The notes: a model not told the origin generated them from the letters alone. DNA of 53,656 nt from Paenibacillus bovis (GCA_007679095.1 VEFU01000029.1:1-53656), one strand, 5' to 3'. Shown: positions 43,164 to 53,393, counted from the first letter of the stretch. A program made the numbers and translations.

Positions 43164-44303
43164 TTGAAGAGGCAACAGGAATTTTATCGAGATACATGGG
43201 TGGAGATTGATTTAGATGCCCTTTATTATAATATGAAAGAAATTCGTAACTTTCTTCCAAGTGAAACAAGGATTTTTGCTACTGTAAAAGCGAATGGATA
43301 CGGGCATGGAGATATTCAAACAGCCAAAACCGTTCTTAAAGCTGGAGCACATGGATTAACTGTGGCATTTTTGGATGAAGCTCTCGCGCTGAGAGAAGAA
43401 GGAATTAATGTTCCGATTCTTATATTAGGTGCAACTCGTTCTCAAGATGTCCCTATTGCTGCGGATCATCAAATATCACTTACTGTGTATGACGGTGAAT
43501 GGCTGAAGGAGGCAGAGAAACATATTTCTCCAGGCAAAAAAGTGGCCCTTCATATAAAATGTGATACTGGTATGGGGAGAATTGGTGTTAGAGATGAGGA
43601 AGAACTAAAACAAATAGAGGATTATATTAACAACTCGAACTGTTTTAGTTTTGAAGGTATTTTCACTCATTTTGCAACAGCTGACGAACTTGATACGGAA
43701 TATTATGAACGCCAACTTAGTCGCTTTAAACAATTACTACAAGTGTTGAAAACAACACCAACATATGTGCATGCTGCAAATAGTGCTGCAGCTTTATATC
43801 ATTCGGATGCTACTTTTAATGCAACTAGAATTGGAATTGCGATGTATGGATTAACGCCTTCTGCTGAAATAGAGCCTTATTTACCATTTAAAAGAAGAGA
43901 AGTTTTTTCATTACACTCGAAAATCATTCATGTAAAAAAAATGCAACCTGGAGAAAAGGTAGGGTATGGTGCGGATTATACTACCGAAAATGAAGAATGG
44001 ATTGCAACAATCCCAATTGGATATGCGGATGGCTGGATACGTAAGTTAAGAGGTTTTCATGTGCTTGCGGGTGGTGAAAGAGTACCAATCGTCGGAAAAA
44101 TCTGTATGGATCAGTCGATGATTAAACTACCGTATTATATGCCTATAGGAACTCAAGTCACGTTAATTGGTGAACAAAATGGCCAATTTATTTCAGTAGA
44201 TGAGGTTGCTAATAAATTAGATACGATAAACTATGAAGTGACGTGTACGATAACAAACCGCGTGCCTCGTGTCTTTAAAAGTAAATCTATGAGGGATTTC
44301 TAG
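43164..44303 (+). CDS. alr: Alanine racemase
   Basis: A 379-residue PLP enzyme making D-alanine for peptidoglycan. The PLP lysine is K42 in TVKANGYGHG; the second base is the Tyr of GYGADYTTENEEW, and IPIGYADGW follows. The TTG at 43164 has GGGAAG 8 bases upstream; a GTG at 43155 is the alternative. It feeds the Ddl and MurF steps encoded upstream. It precedes mazEF, as in B. subtilis. Confidence 0.95.
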   Translation: MKRQQEFYRDTWVEIDLDALYYNMKEIRNFLPSETRIFATVKANGYGHGDIQTAKTVLKAGAHGLTVAFLDEALALREEGINVPILILGATRSQDVPIAADHQISLTVYDGEWLKEAEKHISPGKKVALHIKCDTGMGRIGVRDEEELKQIEDYINNSNCFSFEGIFTHFATADELDTEYYERQLSRFKQLLQVLKTTPTYVHAANSAAALYHSDATFNATRIGIAMYGLTPSAEIEPYLPFKRREVFSLHSKIIHVKKMQPGEKVGYGADYTTENEEWIATIPIGYADGWIRKLRGFHVLAGGERVPIVGKICMDQSMIKLPYYMPIGTQVTLIGEQNGQFISVDEVANKLDTINYEVTCTITNRVPRVFKSKSMRDF

Positions 44304-44331
44304 CGTGATTCGAAAAAATCACCTTTTTTTA
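44303..44331 (+). terminator. Terminator of alr
   Basis: GTGATT / AATCAC stem with a short A-rich loop, followed by seven T. Confidence 0.85.
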
Positions 44332-44517
44332 TAAAAAATCTGACATGATTAGCAGGAGAAATGCAGAAAAAGAAGAAATATATGTATTAGTAAGCAATGT
44401 ATAGATGATAATAGATAAAGAATTTTAAAATTGACTTTGCAGTAGACCCAATTGATGTTATGATAAGATGAGATTTATATCGCATTGTTTTGCAGTGATT
44501 GTTGGAGGTGTAGGTCG

Positions 44518-44799
44518 GTGTCTGAATCCAGCGCAACAACAGAAATTAAAATACGCTTACCAGAGCAGCTAATCGCGGAACTGGATGGTTTTGCCGAAGA
44601 AGAAAATTTAAATCGCAATGAATTTATATTCCTTGCTACTAAAATGTATCTTCAAGAAAAAAAGAAGCGTCATATAATTGAATCGATGAGACGCGGCTAC
44701 ATGGAAATGGCAAAAATTAATTTGGCGATTGCTTCAGAAGCGGTGCAGGCAGAATATGAGGCAGAGAATACAGTCGAACGGCTTGTAAGTGGGGGCTAA
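44518..44799 (+). CDS. ndoAI: Antitoxin MazE / EndoAI (ribbon-helix-helix)
   Basis: A 93-residue ribbon-helix-helix protein ([33 protein letters not shown]) with an acidic C-terminal tail that wraps the toxin ([16 protein letters not shown]). The GTG at 44518 follows GGAGGTGTAGG. It sits 5 bases before mazF and should neutralise it and, as in related pairs, repress their promoter. Confidence 0.92.
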   Translation: MSESSATTEIKIRLPEQLIAELDGFAEEENLNRNEFIFLATKMYLQEKKKRHIIESMRRGYMEMAKINLAIASEAVQAEYEAENTVERLVSGG

Positions 44800-44804
44800 G
44801 CATT

Positions 44805-45155
44805 TTGGGCGTAAAGCGTGGTGACGTGTACTTCGCCGATTTATCCCCGGTGGTCGGTTCTGAACAAGGTGGAGTCCGACCTGTGTTAGTAATCCAAAAC
44901 GATATTGGGAATCGATTCAGTCCCACTGTAATCGTTGCTGCCATAACAGCTCAGATCCAAAAAGCAAAATTGCCAACCCATGTGGAAATTGATGCTAAAA
45001 AGTACGGCTTTGAAAGAGACTCGGTTCTTTTACTCGAACAAATAAGAACAATCGATAAACAACGATTGACTGATAAGATTACCCACCTTGATGAGGAAAT
45101 GATGGAAAAAGTCGATGAGTCATTACAAATAAGTTTAGGATTAATTGATTTTTAA
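44805..45155 (+). CDS. ndoA: Endoribonuclease toxin MazF / EndoA
   Basis: A 116-residue MazF toxin ([31 protein letters not shown]..., [26 protein letters not shown]). The B. subtilis counterpart cuts mRNA at UACAU. TTG start directly after the antitoxin stop, with AAGTGGGGGC as ribosome binding site. It precedes the rsb operon, the conserved Bacillus order, but a terminator separates them. Confidence 0.94.
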   Translation: MGVKRGDVYFADLSPVVGSEQGGVRPVLVIQNDIGNRFSPTVIVAAITAQIQKAKLPTHVEIDAKKYGFERDSVLLLEQIRTIDKQRLTDKITHLDEEMMEKVDESLQISLGLIDF

Positions 45156-45156
45156 T

Positions 45157-45189
45157 GAAAACGCTCTGCGATTGCAGGAGCGTTTTTTA
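45157..45189 (+). terminator. Terminator of the mazEF pair
   Basis: AAAACGCTC(C)TGC / GCAGGAGCGTTTT stem with one bulge, then TTTTTT. Confidence 0.88.
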
Positions 45190-45419
45190 TTTTGCGAAAA
45201 ACTGCTAATCTCCATTTATAAATAGCAGTAAAAACAAAAACTTCCTCATTTTTCATATTCATCGGCCTTTTGTCCTGATTTTTACAAAATATGAGTTAAT
45301 ATGACCCCTGTGATTGTAATTTAGCTCTGAATATTGCTAAAATTAATCTATCCAAATATTTGTTTAATTTCTTACATATTATAAAAGGTTAATTATTTGT
45401 TAGAAATGGAGATGGGCAC

Positions 45420-46247
45420 GTGAATAAAGAGATTGTAAAATACATAAAAGCGCACGAAGATGAAATGTTATCTGTTTGGATGGAGGAAATGAAGAAAAAT
45501 AGTGATGAACGCTCCATCAATATTCTCTCAAATCAAGTATTTTATAACACTAGTAAAGAATTTATAGATTTAGTAGTATCTAATATATTGGATACAGATG
45601 AAAAGTTTAATGAGAAGATAAACTCTTTTGCGGATAACATTGTTGCATTAGGATGGCCACTAACCTTTATTACGATAGGTCTGCGTAAGTTAAAAGAAAT
45701 TATTTATGGGAAGATGACTTCTGAAAGAGAGTTCACGGTTGAACAAATAAATAAATTAATGGTAGACCTTGATTTATGGATGAACCCAATCAATGATCAA
45801 ATGATTGAAACGTATTCTGCCACATGGGAAAGAACCGTATCTTTACAAAAAATCGCATTACAAGAATTATCCGCACCACTTATCCCAGTATTCGAAAAAA
45901 TATCTATCATGCCACTAATTGGAACAATCGATACGGATAGGGCAAGACTCATTATGGAAAATCTCCTAAATGGTGTGGTAAAACACCGTTCAGAAGTAGT
46001 TCTTATTGATATCACGGGAGTGCCGGTTGTAGATACAATGGTAGCACACCATATTATTCAAGCGGGAGAAGCCGTAAGACTCGTCGGTGCGAAATGCATG
46101 ATTGTCGGTATTCGCCCTGAAATTGCACAAACAATCGTAACCTTAGGAATTGATTTAACTCAAATTACTACTACTAGTACATTGCGAAAAGGTATTGAAC
46201 AGGCACTAGAACTTACGAATAGAAGAATTGTGAAGCTGGAGGTGTAA
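45420..46247 (+). CDS. rsbRA: Stressosome protein RsbRA
   Basis: A 275-residue stressosome subunit: N-terminal non-heme globin-like domain (residues 1-130) and a C-terminal STAS domain. The two phosphorylated Thr residues known from B. subtilis (T171 and T205) correspond to [10 protein letters not shown] and [10 protein letters not shown]. It forms the large sensor complex with RsbS and releases RsbT on stress. GTG start after GGAGATGGG. First gene of the rsb cluster. Confidence 0.94.
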   Translation: MNKEIVKYIKAHEDEMLSVWMEEMKKNSDERSINILSNQVFYNTSKEFIDLVVSNILDTDEKFNEKINSFADNIVALGWPLTFITIGLRKLKEIIYGKMTSEREFTVEQINKLMVDLDLWMNPINDQMIETYSATWERTVSLQKIALQELSAPLIPVFEKISIMPLIGTIDTDRARLIMENLLNGVVKHRSEVVLIDITGVPVVDTMVAHHIIQAGEAVRLVGAKCMIVGIRPEIAQTIVTLGIDLTQITTTSTLRKGIEQALELTNRRIVKLEV

Positions 46248-46249
46248 CT

Positions 46250-46606
46250 TTGCGAATACCAATTTTAAAGTTGCGAGATAATCTACTGATTTCGATTCAA
46301 TGGGAATTAGACGATCAAACGGCATTACAATTTCAAGAGGATTTGCTACAGAAAATCCATCAAACGAATGCAAGTGGTGTTGTGATAGATATTACATCTA
46401 TTGATTTCATCGATTCCTTCATTGCAAAAGTTCTTGGAGATGTAATTGAAATGTCTAAACTGATGGGTGCGAAAGTCGTCATAACTGGCATCCAACCTGC
46501 TGTTGCCATTACGCTATTAGAATTAGGCATTCGTCTAGAAGATGTTATGACAGCACTTGATTTAGAAAATGGTCTAGACAAACTAGAACAGGAACTGGAG
46601 GATTAG
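46250..46606 (+). CDS. rsbS: Stressosome protein RsbS
   Basis: A 118-residue single STAS domain, the scaffold of the stressosome. The phosphorylated serine is in [18 protein letters not shown] start behind GGAGGTGTAAC, two bases after the rsbRA stop, shows coupled translation. RsbT phosphorylates this Ser to leave the complex. Confidence 0.95.
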   Translation: MRIPILKLRDNLLISIQWELDDQTALQFQEDLLQKIHQTNASGVVIDITSIDFIDSFIAKVLGDVIEMSKLMGAKVVITGIQPAVAITLLELGIRLEDVMTALDLENGLDKLEQELED

Positions 46607-46609
46607 CCT

Positions 46610-47011
46610 ATGGAACTGCAGTCCTCGGTAAAAATAAAAAATGAATGGGACATTGTAGCAGTTCGCCAGTTAGGCAGAAATGTGGCTAAAGAGCTTGGAT
46701 TTGGGACTGTTGACCAGGCTAGAATCACAACTGCAATCAGCGAATTGGCGCGGAATATATTTCTTTATGCTGGTCAAGGTGAGGTTAGTATTGAGAAAAA
46801 TTTCCATAACGGACGAAGTGGGTTGAGAATAATTGCGCAGGATAACGGTCCTGGAATTGCCGACATTCGTAGGGTAATGGAGGATGGTTATACGACATCT
46901 GGAGGATTGGGAGCAGGATTGCCAGGTGTAAAACGCCTCATGGATGAATTTGATATTCAATCCAAACTGGAGGAAGGTACCATCATAATGGCAATTAAGT
47001 GGCTCCGATAG
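46610..47011 (+). CDS. rsbT: Serine kinase RsbT
   Basis: A 133-residue GHKL-type kinase: N-box ISELARNIFLYA, G1 box QDNGPGI, and a G2 region TTSGGLGAGLPGVKRLMDEF. It phosphorylates RsbR and RsbS and then binds and activates RsbU. Full length; the ATG follows GGAGGATTAGCCT. Confidence 0.96.
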   Translation: MELQSSVKIKNEWDIVAVRQLGRNVAKELGFGTVDQARITTAISELARNIFLYAGQGEVSIEKNFHNGRSGLRIIAQDNGPGIADIRRVMEDGYTTSGGLGAGLPGVKRLMDEFDIQSKLEEGTIIMAIKWLR

Positions 47012-47023
47012 GAGGATTTGAAA

Positions 47024-48031
47024 GTGGATTTTAGAGATTCGCTTGAGCTTAAATACAAGGATATGCTTACTCATTATTTGATGGATCCAAATGAGCGGAT
47101 TTTATATCAGGGGCAAAAGTTAAGTCGAAAGTTAATTGAATTTAATATAGCACCTGAGGAAGTTGTTAGTCTTCATAAGTCCATCATATCTGATGCAGAT
47201 TGGTCCAAAAAAGAGTTAATTGATTCATTTGATATTTTATTGGAAGTTATGATTGGATATGGATTTGCCTATCGAGAACACCAAAGTCTCCGTGTACAAC
47301 AATTAGCATTGAAAAATGAAATTGAAGTTGCGGCAAACATGCAACAAACATTATTAGGTACATCAATCCCGCATATTGAAGGCTTGGATATTGGCGCAAT
47401 TAGTATTCCAGCAAATCAGATGAATGGTGACTACCATCATTTTGTAAAGGATGAGAATGAATGCTTAGGGGTAGCTATAGCCGATGTAATTGGTAAAGGC
47501 ATTCCAGCGGCATTATCGATGTCGATGATCAAGTATGCATTGGATAGCTTCCCTGAAAATCGCAATAAACCTGGTGCAATACTTCAAAACTTAAATAGAG
47601 TAGTAGAGAAAAATGTAGATACTAGTATGTTTATCACAATGTGTTATGGAATCTATAACCCAACTAATCACATATTTAGCTATGCTTCTGCTGGCCATGA
47701 GCCAGGTTTCTTATACTCTCACAAACATAATGCGTTTTTCGATTTAGATGGAAAAGGATTATTGCTGGGAATTGAAAAGAAGACGAAATACAAAGAATAT
47801 GAAAAACGAATTTTTCCGGGAGATATGATTATCCTTCTCTCAGACGGTGTTACGGAGTGTAAGCAAGGCGATAGATTTATTGAACGGGAAGATTTAGTTC
47901 AGTTCATTGAAAAATATAAACACCTTCCTTCACAGGATATTGTTACGAATATCTATAAGGATCTGGAGAGATTGCAAGGTTTCAAGCTGCGTGACGATTT
48001 TACCTTAATAATTTTAAAAAGAATTAGCTGA
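47024..48031 (+). CDS. rsbU: PP2C-type phosphatase RsbU
   Basis: A 335-residue protein: helical RsbT-binding domain (residues 1-85), linker, then a PPM phosphatase domain (metal-binding NQMNGDYHHFV, IADVIGKGIPAALSMSM, LLSDGVTECK, RDDFTLI). Activated by RsbT, it dephosphorylates RsbV. The GTG at 47024 is 8 bases after AGGAGG; a TTG at 47018 is too close. Same length as the B. subtilis protein. Confidence 0.96.
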   Translation: MDFRDSLELKYKDMLTHYLMDPNERILYQGQKLSRKLIEFNIAPEEVVSLHKSIISDADWSKKELIDSFDILLEVMIGYGFAYREHQSLRVQQLALKNEIEVAANMQQTLLGTSIPHIEGLDIGAISIPANQMNGDYHHFVKDENECLGVAIADVIGKGIPAALSMSMIKYALDSFPENRNKPGAILQNLNRVVEKNVDTSMFITMCYGIYNPTNHIFSYASAGHEPGFLYSHKHNAFFDLDGKGLLLGIEKKTKYKEYEKRIFPGDMIILLSDGVTECKQGDRFIEREDLVQFIEKYKHLPSQDIVTNIYKDLERLQGFKLRDDFTLIILKRIS

Positions 48032-48035
48032 AAAT

Positions 48036-48061
48036 GTTTAGTTTTTTGAAAAGTGGGGTAA
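48036..48061 (+). promoter_or_regulatory. Sigma-B promoter before rsbV
   Basis: GTTTAG and GGGTAA separated by 14 bases, a near-consensus sigma-B promoter (GTTTAA, GGGTAT). It drives rsbV-rsbW-sigB-rsbX, the positive feedback loop known from B. subtilis. Confidence 0.92.
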
Positions 48062-48100
48062 ATATTAACGCAGATGAAATGAGTTAAGGGGTTGAATTTC

Positions 48101-48430
48101 TTGAATATAACGATAAACATTACGGAAAAAAATAATGGGTTGCATGTTGATTTACACGGAGAGATTGATGCATATACGGCTCCAGAGTTACGTGACAAGC
48201 TTTTTCAATACACGAACTTACCAGGGGTACAGATGGTTGTTGATTTATCGGGAGTTACTTATATGGATAGTACGGGATTAGGTGTATTTGTTGGTTTATT
48301 TAAGGCTTTAAAGACAAATGAGGGCAAATTAAATATTATAGGCTTATCAGAAAGGTTAAAAAGGCTATTTGATATTACTGGATTAGCGGATGTAATGGAC
48401 ATCAATACCGAGGTAGAGGGTGGAGTATAA
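48101..48430 (+). CDS. rsbV: Anti-anti-sigma factor RsbV
   Basis: A 109-residue STAS protein. When its Ser (VTYMDSTGLGVFV, about residue 56) is unphosphorylated it binds RsbW and frees sigma-B. The TTG at 48101 is 9 bases after TTAAGGGG; a TTG at 48092 touches that site. It is the first gene behind the sigma-B promoter. Confidence 0.95.
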   Translation: MNITINITEKNNGLHVDLHGEIDAYTAPELRDKLFQYTNLPGVQMVVDLSGVTYMDSTGLGVFVGLFKALKTNEGKLNIIGLSERLKRLFDITGLADVMDINTEVEGGV

Positions 48431-48904
48431 ATGAAAAAAGCATGTGACTACATCGAAATGAAGATTCCCGCGATGCCGGAGTATATTGGTGTTATTCGCT
48501 TAACACTATCAGGAATCGCAAGCAGGATGGGATTTACATACGATTTAATAGATGATTTGAAGATTGCTGTTAGTGAAGCAATTACGAACGCCGTTCAACA
48601 TGCATACAATGAAGAGGAAGATGGACAAATCTTAATTGGATTTAGTTTATATGAAGATAGATTAGAAGTAATGGTTGCTGATTCGGGTGCAAGCTTCAAT
48701 TTGGAGGAGACGCTAAAAGAAGTTGGACCATATCAAGATAAGTCAGATTTAGAACTGATGCGAGAAGGGGGCTTAGGTCTCTACTTGATTGAAAGTTTAA
48801 TGGATGAAGTGAAAATTCATCAAAGTAAAGGAGTAACGGTATTTATGACCAAATTCCTTGAAGGAGAGCAGGTGGAGAGGGATGCAGAAAAAATCTCAAC
48901 CTGA
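48431..48904 (+). CDS. rsbW: Anti-sigma factor and serine kinase RsbW
   Basis: A 157-residue GHKL kinase: N-box VSEAITNAVQHAY, G1 VADSGASF, G2 GGLGLYLIESLMDEV. It holds sigma-B inactive and phosphorylates RsbV. It starts directly after the rsbV stop and its end overlaps the sigB start by 23 bases. Confidence 0.96.
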   Translation: MKKACDYIEMKIPAMPEYIGVIRLTLSGIASRMGFTYDLIDDLKIAVSEAITNAVQHAYNEEEDGQILIGFSLYEDRLEVMVADSGASFNLEETLKEVGPYQDKSDLELMREGGLGLYLIESLMDEVKIHQSKGVTVFMTKFLEGEQVERDAEKIST

Positions 48905-49676
48905 TAGTTCGCAATCCAAGGTCAATGATTGGATAAAAGCCTTTCAACTTCATGAGGATGCGGAAGCCCAAGAACATTTAGTATTACATTACAAAAATTT
49001 AGTAGAGTCCATTGCTAGAAAATATTCAAAAGGTAGATCCTATCATGACGATATTTTTCAAGTGGGGATTATCGGATTGTTGGGTGCAATTCGCCGCTAT
49101 GACGAATCCTACGGTAAGAAATTTGAAGCTTTTGCAATCCCTACGATCATTGGGGAGATTAAGAGATTTTTAAGGGACAAGACTTGGAGTGTTCATGTTC
49201 CTCGTAGGATTAAAGAGTTAGGACCAAAAATTAAAACAACGGTAGAGGAATTAACAACAGAATTACAGCGCTCGCCTAAGATTGAGGAAATTGCGAACAG
49301 ACTTGATCTTACAGAAGAGGTTATTTTAGAAGCGATGGAAATGGGAAAAAGCTACCAAGCTTTATCAGTTGATCATTCCATTGAAGCAGACCCTGATGGA
49401 AGTTCTGTTACATTGCTTGATATTGTTGGAAATATTGATGAAGGCTATGAGAAAGTAAATCAGCGAATCTCACTTCAGAAGGTTCTCCATGTCTTATCAG
49501 AAAAGGAGAAATCGATTATCCAATATACGTATTTGGAAAACAAGAGTCAGAAAGAAGTTGGAGATATGTTAGGGATTTCTCAAATGCATGTTTCGCGTTT
49601 GCAAAGAAAAGCAATCAAGAAACTACGTGATGCAATTCATGACGAATCGGTTAATACGGAGCGTTCTATTTTATGA
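48882..49676 (+). CDS. sigB: General stress sigma factor SigB
   Basis: A 264-residue sigma-70 factor: region 2 with DIFQVGIIGLLGAIRRYD and KFEAFAIPTIIGEIKRFLRD, region 3, and region 4 helix-turn-helix KEVGDMLGISQMHVSRLQRKAIKKL. It directs RNA polymerase to general-stress promoters. The ATG at 48882 is set by GGTGGAGAGG; an earlier ATG at 48858 lacks one. It lies inside the end of rsbW, so kinase and sigma are made in step. Confidence 0.97.
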   Translation: MQKKSQPDSSQSKVNDWIKAFQLHEDAEAQEHLVLHYKNLVESIARKYSKGRSYHDDIFQVGIIGLLGAIRRYDESYGKKFEAFAIPTIIGEIKRFLRDKTWSVHVPRRIKELGPKIKTTVEELTTELQRSPKIEEIANRLDLTEEVILEAMEMGKSYQALSVDHSIEADPDGSSVTLLDIVGNIDEGYEKVNQRISLQKVLHVLSEKEKSIIQYTYLENKSQKEVGDMLGISQMHVSRLQRKAIKKLRDAIHDESVNTERSIL

Positions 49677-50272
49677 TTTATTTACAAAATGATAGTATTC
49701 AAGCACATGCTTTTCAAACCGCAAAAAATGATAATATTTTTTGCGGTGATAGTTTTTATGTGTCAGTGGAAGAGGATTATTTTATCGGTGTACTTGCGGA
49801 CGGTCTTGGTAGTGGTGAACTAGCATATGAATCGTCTCAAGCAGTAGTTTCTATCGTGAAGTCAAACCCAGAAGCAGATGTAGATACATTAATGCATTAT
49901 GCGAACGAGGTGCTTATACGGAAACGTGGAGCAGCCGTAGCGATATTAAAGGTCGATTTTAAAAAAAAGACATATGAATATAGTTGTGTTGGAAATATAC
50001 GCTTCTATGTGTATACTCCATCTGGGAAGTTAATTTATCCGATGCCTGTTACAGGTTATCTCTCAGGTAGACCAATGCAATTCCGAACACATAAGTATAA
50101 ATACGAATCAAATTCGAAATTCCTGATCCATACAGATGGATTTAAAAATATAAATACGAAGGCATTTTTGACAAGTAATCAGTCCATACCTGCACTTGTT
50201 GCTCGCTTAAAAGTATTACAGCAAAATAGTAAAAAGGATGATATGTCCTTTATTGTCGGAACCTTCCTTTAA
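49673..50272 (+). CDS. rsbX: PP2C phosphatase RsbX
   Basis: A 199-residue PPM-type phosphatase (NIFCGDSFYVS, GVLADGLGSGELAYESSQ, and a late KKDDMSFIVGTF). It dephosphorylates RsbR and RsbS to reset the stressosome. Its ATG overlaps the sigB stop (TTATGA). Last gene of the cluster; its end runs into the terminator. Confidence 0.95.
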   Translation: MIYLQNDSIQAHAFQTAKNDNIFCGDSFYVSVEEDYFIGVLADGLGSGELAYESSQAVVSIVKSNPEADVDTLMHYANEVLIRKRGAAVAILKVDFKKKTYEYSCVGNIRFYVYTPSGKLIYPMPVTGYLSGRPMQFRTHKYKYESNSKFLIHTDGFKNINTKAFLTSNQSIPALVARLKVLQQNSKKDDMSFIVGTFL

Positions 50273-50289
50273 CTGGGAAGGTTTTTTTA
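50260..50289 (+). terminator. Terminator of the sigB operon
   Basis: AACCTTCC / GGAAGGTT stem with a seven-base loop, then seven T. The stem begins inside rsbX. Confidence 0.9.
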
Positions 50290-50344
50290 TTAATGCGTAT
50301 ATATGATAAAATGGAGAAAATTGAAAGTGAAATGGGGTTTGTAC

Positions 50345-52522
50345 GTGATTGAAGTGGAAGATAAAAAGGAATTGCTTATCCAAAAGATTTCTAAAGAACT
50401 GACATTATCAAAAAAACAAATTCAAAGTGTTATTCAATTATATGAAGAAGGAAATACCGTTCCATTTATAGCTCGCTATCGGAAAGAAATGACAGGTGCT
50501 TTGGATGAGGTTCAAATTAAAGGTATTTTAGATAACTGGACATATTTGCAAAATCTAGAGCAGCGTAAAGAGGATGTTGTCCGCCTAATAGCAGAGCAAG
50601 GGAAGTTAACGGATGAATTAGAGGAAGCGATTATGAAGGCGGATAAGCTACAAACCGTCGAAGATTTATACCGACCTTATAAGCAAAAGCGTCGCACGCG
50701 TGCAACGATGGCGAAGGAAAAGGGCCTCGAGCCGTTGGCGAATTGGATCCTTCAATTTCCTGTACAAGGTACCGTGGAAGAAGAAGCAGCTAAGTACGTA
50801 AATGAGGAAAAAGGTGTAAGCACAATTGAAGAAGCGATAAAAGGTGCACAGGATATTATTGCAGAACACGTTTCCGATGATGCATCTATTCGGGAATGGA
50901 TTCGTAATGAAACTTTCCAATTCGGAAAAATCATTTCAGAAGTGAAAAACGAAGAGAAAGATGAAAAACGTGTCTTTGAAAATTACTATGAATACGAGGA
51001 ACCTGTGAAAAAAATTGTTCCACATCGTATTCTTGCACTCAACCGTGGTGAAAACGAAGATATCCTTCGCGTTTCTTTTAGTGCGAACACTGATAAAATC
51101 CTCACACACTTACATAGAAAGTTTGTGAAAAATACAAATTCTTTCGTAACTCAAGTAGTGACGGCGGCGATGGAGGATGGATATAAGCGGTTAATAGAAC
51201 CTGCGATTGAACGTGAAATCCGCAATGAATTGACGGAAAAAGCAGAGGATCAATCTATCCATATTTTTTCGGAGAATTTAAGAAACCTATTATTACAGCC
51301 ACCGTTAAAAGGGAAAATAGTATTGGGAGTGGACCCAGCATATCGAACAGGTTGTAAATTAGCTGTGGTGGACGAAACAGGGAAATTACTTCAAATCGAT
51401 GTGATTTATCCACATCCCCCAAAAGCAAAACCAGCTGAAGCGAAAGATAAGGTTATGTCAATTATTGAAAAATATGATGTTGAACTCATAGCAATAGGAA
51501 ATGGGACAGCCTCTCAAGAGACAGAACAATTTATTGTAGATATTTTGAAGCAGCTTTCATCAGAGATAGCTTATTTAATCGTGAATGAAGCAGGGGCGAG
51601 TGTATATTCAGCATCCGAGTTGGCGAGAGAGGAGTTTCCTGACCTCCAAGTAGAAGAAAGAAGTGCAGTTTCCATCGCAAGAAGATTACAGGATCCACTA
51701 GCAGAATTAGTAAAAATTGATCCGAAATCTGTTGGTGTAGGGCAATATCAACATGATGTTTCCCAAAAGAAGCTACATGAATCGTTAACATTTGTTGTAG
51801 AAACTGCTGTAAACCAAATTGGTGTCAATGTAAATACTGCTTCACCATCACTTCTACAATATGTTTCTGGTCTAAGTAAAACAGTTGCTAATAACATCGT
51901 TAAATATCGTGAAGAACACGGAAGATTTGAGAATCGCAAACAATTAAAAGGGATTCCGCGACTTGGCGCCAAAACATATGAACAAGCAATCGGGTTCATG
52001 AGAATTTTAGATGGGGAAGAACCATTAGACTTAACACCGATACATCCAGAAAGCTACGGGGAAGTAAAGAAGCTATTGAAGAAACTCGGTTTTTCCACTA
52101 CCGATATTGGATCTGAAGAGTTAGTTGACCGCTTAAAATCGGTAGATGTGAAGGTTATGGCAGATGAATTAGGAATCGGTGTCTTAACATTACAGGATAT
52201 TATCGATGCTTTAATGAAACCTGGCCGCGATTTACGAGATGAGCTACCAAAACCACTATTGAAAAAAGATCTATTGAAGCTAGAGGATCTACAACCTGGA
52301 ATGGAAATGCAAGGTACAGTGCGTAATGTTGTTGATTTCGGAGCCTTTGTGGATGTTGGAGTAAAAGAAGATGGGCTCGTCCATATTTCAAAATTAAGTA
52401 ACCGTTTCGTCAAACATCCACTTGATGTAGTATCACTTGGAGATATTGTAACGGTATGGGTAGAAAGTGTAGATGTCCAAAAAGGAAGATTAGCACTTAC
52501 AATGGTAAAAACATCTAAATAA
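50345..52522 (+). CDS. tex: Tex-family RNA-binding transcription factor (YdcI)
   Basis: A 725-residue Tex protein: N-terminal helical HtH part (KKELLIQKISKELTLSKKQI, ARYRKEMTGALDE), a YqgF/RuvC-like fold (GVDPAYRTGCKLAVVDETG), a helix-hairpin-helix region (VSGLSKTVANNIVKYREEHG) and a C-terminal S1 RNA-binding domain (GTVRNVVDFGAFVDVGVKED). It binds nucleic acids and affects transcription and stress tolerance. A GTG at 50345 after ATGGGG is the most likely start; the frame is open further upstream. Its place after rsbX matches ydcI. Confidence 0.93.
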   Translation: MIEVEDKKELLIQKISKELTLSKKQIQSVIQLYEEGNTVPFIARYRKEMTGALDEVQIKGILDNWTYLQNLEQRKEDVVRLIAEQGKLTDELEEAIMKADKLQTVEDLYRPYKQKRRTRATMAKEKGLEPLANWILQFPVQGTVEEEAAKYVNEEKGVSTIEEAIKGAQDIIAEHVSDDASIREWIRNETFQFGKIISEVKNEEKDEKRVFENYYEYEEPVKKIVPHRILALNRGENEDILRVSFSANTDKILTHLHRKFVKNTNSFVTQVVTAAMEDGYKRLIEPAIEREIRNELTEKAEDQSIHIFSENLRNLLLQPPLKGKIVLGVDPAYRTGCKLAVVDETGKLLQIDVIYPHPPKAKPAEAKDKVMSIIEKYDVELIAIGNGTASQETEQFIVDILKQLSSEIAYLIVNEAGASVYSASELAREEFPDLQVEERSAVSIARRLQDPLAELVKIDPKSVGVGQYQHDVSQKKLHESLTFVVETAVNQIGVNVNTASPSLLQYVSGLSKTVANNIVKYREEHGRFENRKQLKGIPRLGAKTYEQAIGFMRILDGEEPLDLTPIHPESYGEVKKLLKKLGFSTTDIGSEELVDRLKSVDVKVMADELGIGVLTLQDIIDALMKPGRDLRDELPKPLLKKDLLKLEDLQPGMEMQGTVRNVVDFGAFVDVGVKEDGLVHISKLSNRFVKHPLDVVSLGDIVTVWVESVDVQKGRLALTMVKTSK

Positions 52523-52526
52523 CTGT

Positions 52527-52557
52527 ACGACTGGCAAAAAAACTTGCCAGTCGTTCT
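52527..52557 (+). terminator. Terminator of tex
   Basis: Perfect arms ACGACTGGCAA / TTGCCAGTCGT with a six-base loop, then TTCT. Confidence 0.8.
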
Positions 52558-52801
52558 AATCAAAATTAGTTAAGAGTCCTTCTATAAAAATACCAGCATT
52601 GATTTAATAATTTTATTTGGTATCTATTTTTCTCTAAGAACGCCTTCTTCATTTGTTTTTGGAACCAAACGGGCATCGGAAATACCTCCCAATAAGTATC
52701 CGTTATAATCTATTTCAGAAATGAAATGGATAATTTTGCTTATCATTATGTTATGGAAGAATAGGTTGTCACGTTCGTGTATTTCTTTAGGGGGAAATAA
52801 A

Positions 52802-53284
52802 ATGACAAATGAGGAGTTACAGCTATTAACAGAAAGAATCTCACTTGAGTTTTTTCATAAGCCGTTTTTGCATAAAGCAACATTTAATCAGAGATTAAGA
52901 ACAACTGGTGGGCGATATTTGCTTAATACACATAATATAGAAATAAACCGAAAGTATTACGATGAACATGGATTAAATGAGATAGAAGGAATTATTAAAC
53001 ATGAACTCTGCCATTATCACCTCCATTTGGAAGGTAAAGGCTATCAACATCGTGATGCCGATTTTCGTGCATTGATGAAAAAAGTTGGTGCTCCTAGACA
53101 CTGTACCCCGTTAGTATCGAAAGCAAACCAGCGTAAGAGCGGTAAAATATATATTTATGAATGTACTAGTTGCTTTCATGAGTACATGCGTAAAAGAAAA
53201 GTAGATACAAAACGCTTTGTTTGCGGAAAATGCAGTGGGAATTTGAAGCCTGTATCTATTACAACCATTACTAAAAAGAAATAG
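52802..53284 (+). CDS. ydcK: SprT-like zinc metalloprotease family protein (YdcK)
   Basis: A 160-residue SprT-like protein: the zinc motif HELCHYHLH (HExxH) lies at about residues 66-74 and a C-terminal zinc ribbon is given by two CxxC pairs (CTSC and CGKC). The family may act on DNA-bound proteins; in bacteria its role is unproven. The ATG at 52802 follows AGGGGGAAATA; the frame is open further back without a ribosome binding site. Position matches ydcK of B. subtilis. Confidence 0.9.
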   Translation: MTNEELQLLTERISLEFFHKPFLHKATFNQRLRTTGGRYLLNTHNIEINRKYYDEHGLNEIEGIIKHELCHYHLHLEGKGYQHRDADFRALMKKVGAPRHCTPLVSKANQRKSGKIYIYECTSCFHEYMRKRKVDTKRFVCGKCSGNLKPVSITTITKKK

Positions 53285-53349
53285 AATTCTAATGTATTAA
53301 GATGAAAATAAGGCATTCATAATTTTTTTTAAAAAGTTTTTGTCGACTA

Positions 53350-53378
53350 TTGACAGTTAGTGCATACGTCTATATAAT
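53350..53378 (+). promoter_or_regulatory. Strong sigma-A promoter of the tRNA cluster
   Basis: TTGACA and TATAAT separated by 17 bases, a consensus promoter, 15 bases before tRNA-Asn. Confidence 0.92.
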
Positions 53379-53393
53379 CGTAAGAGTCATTAA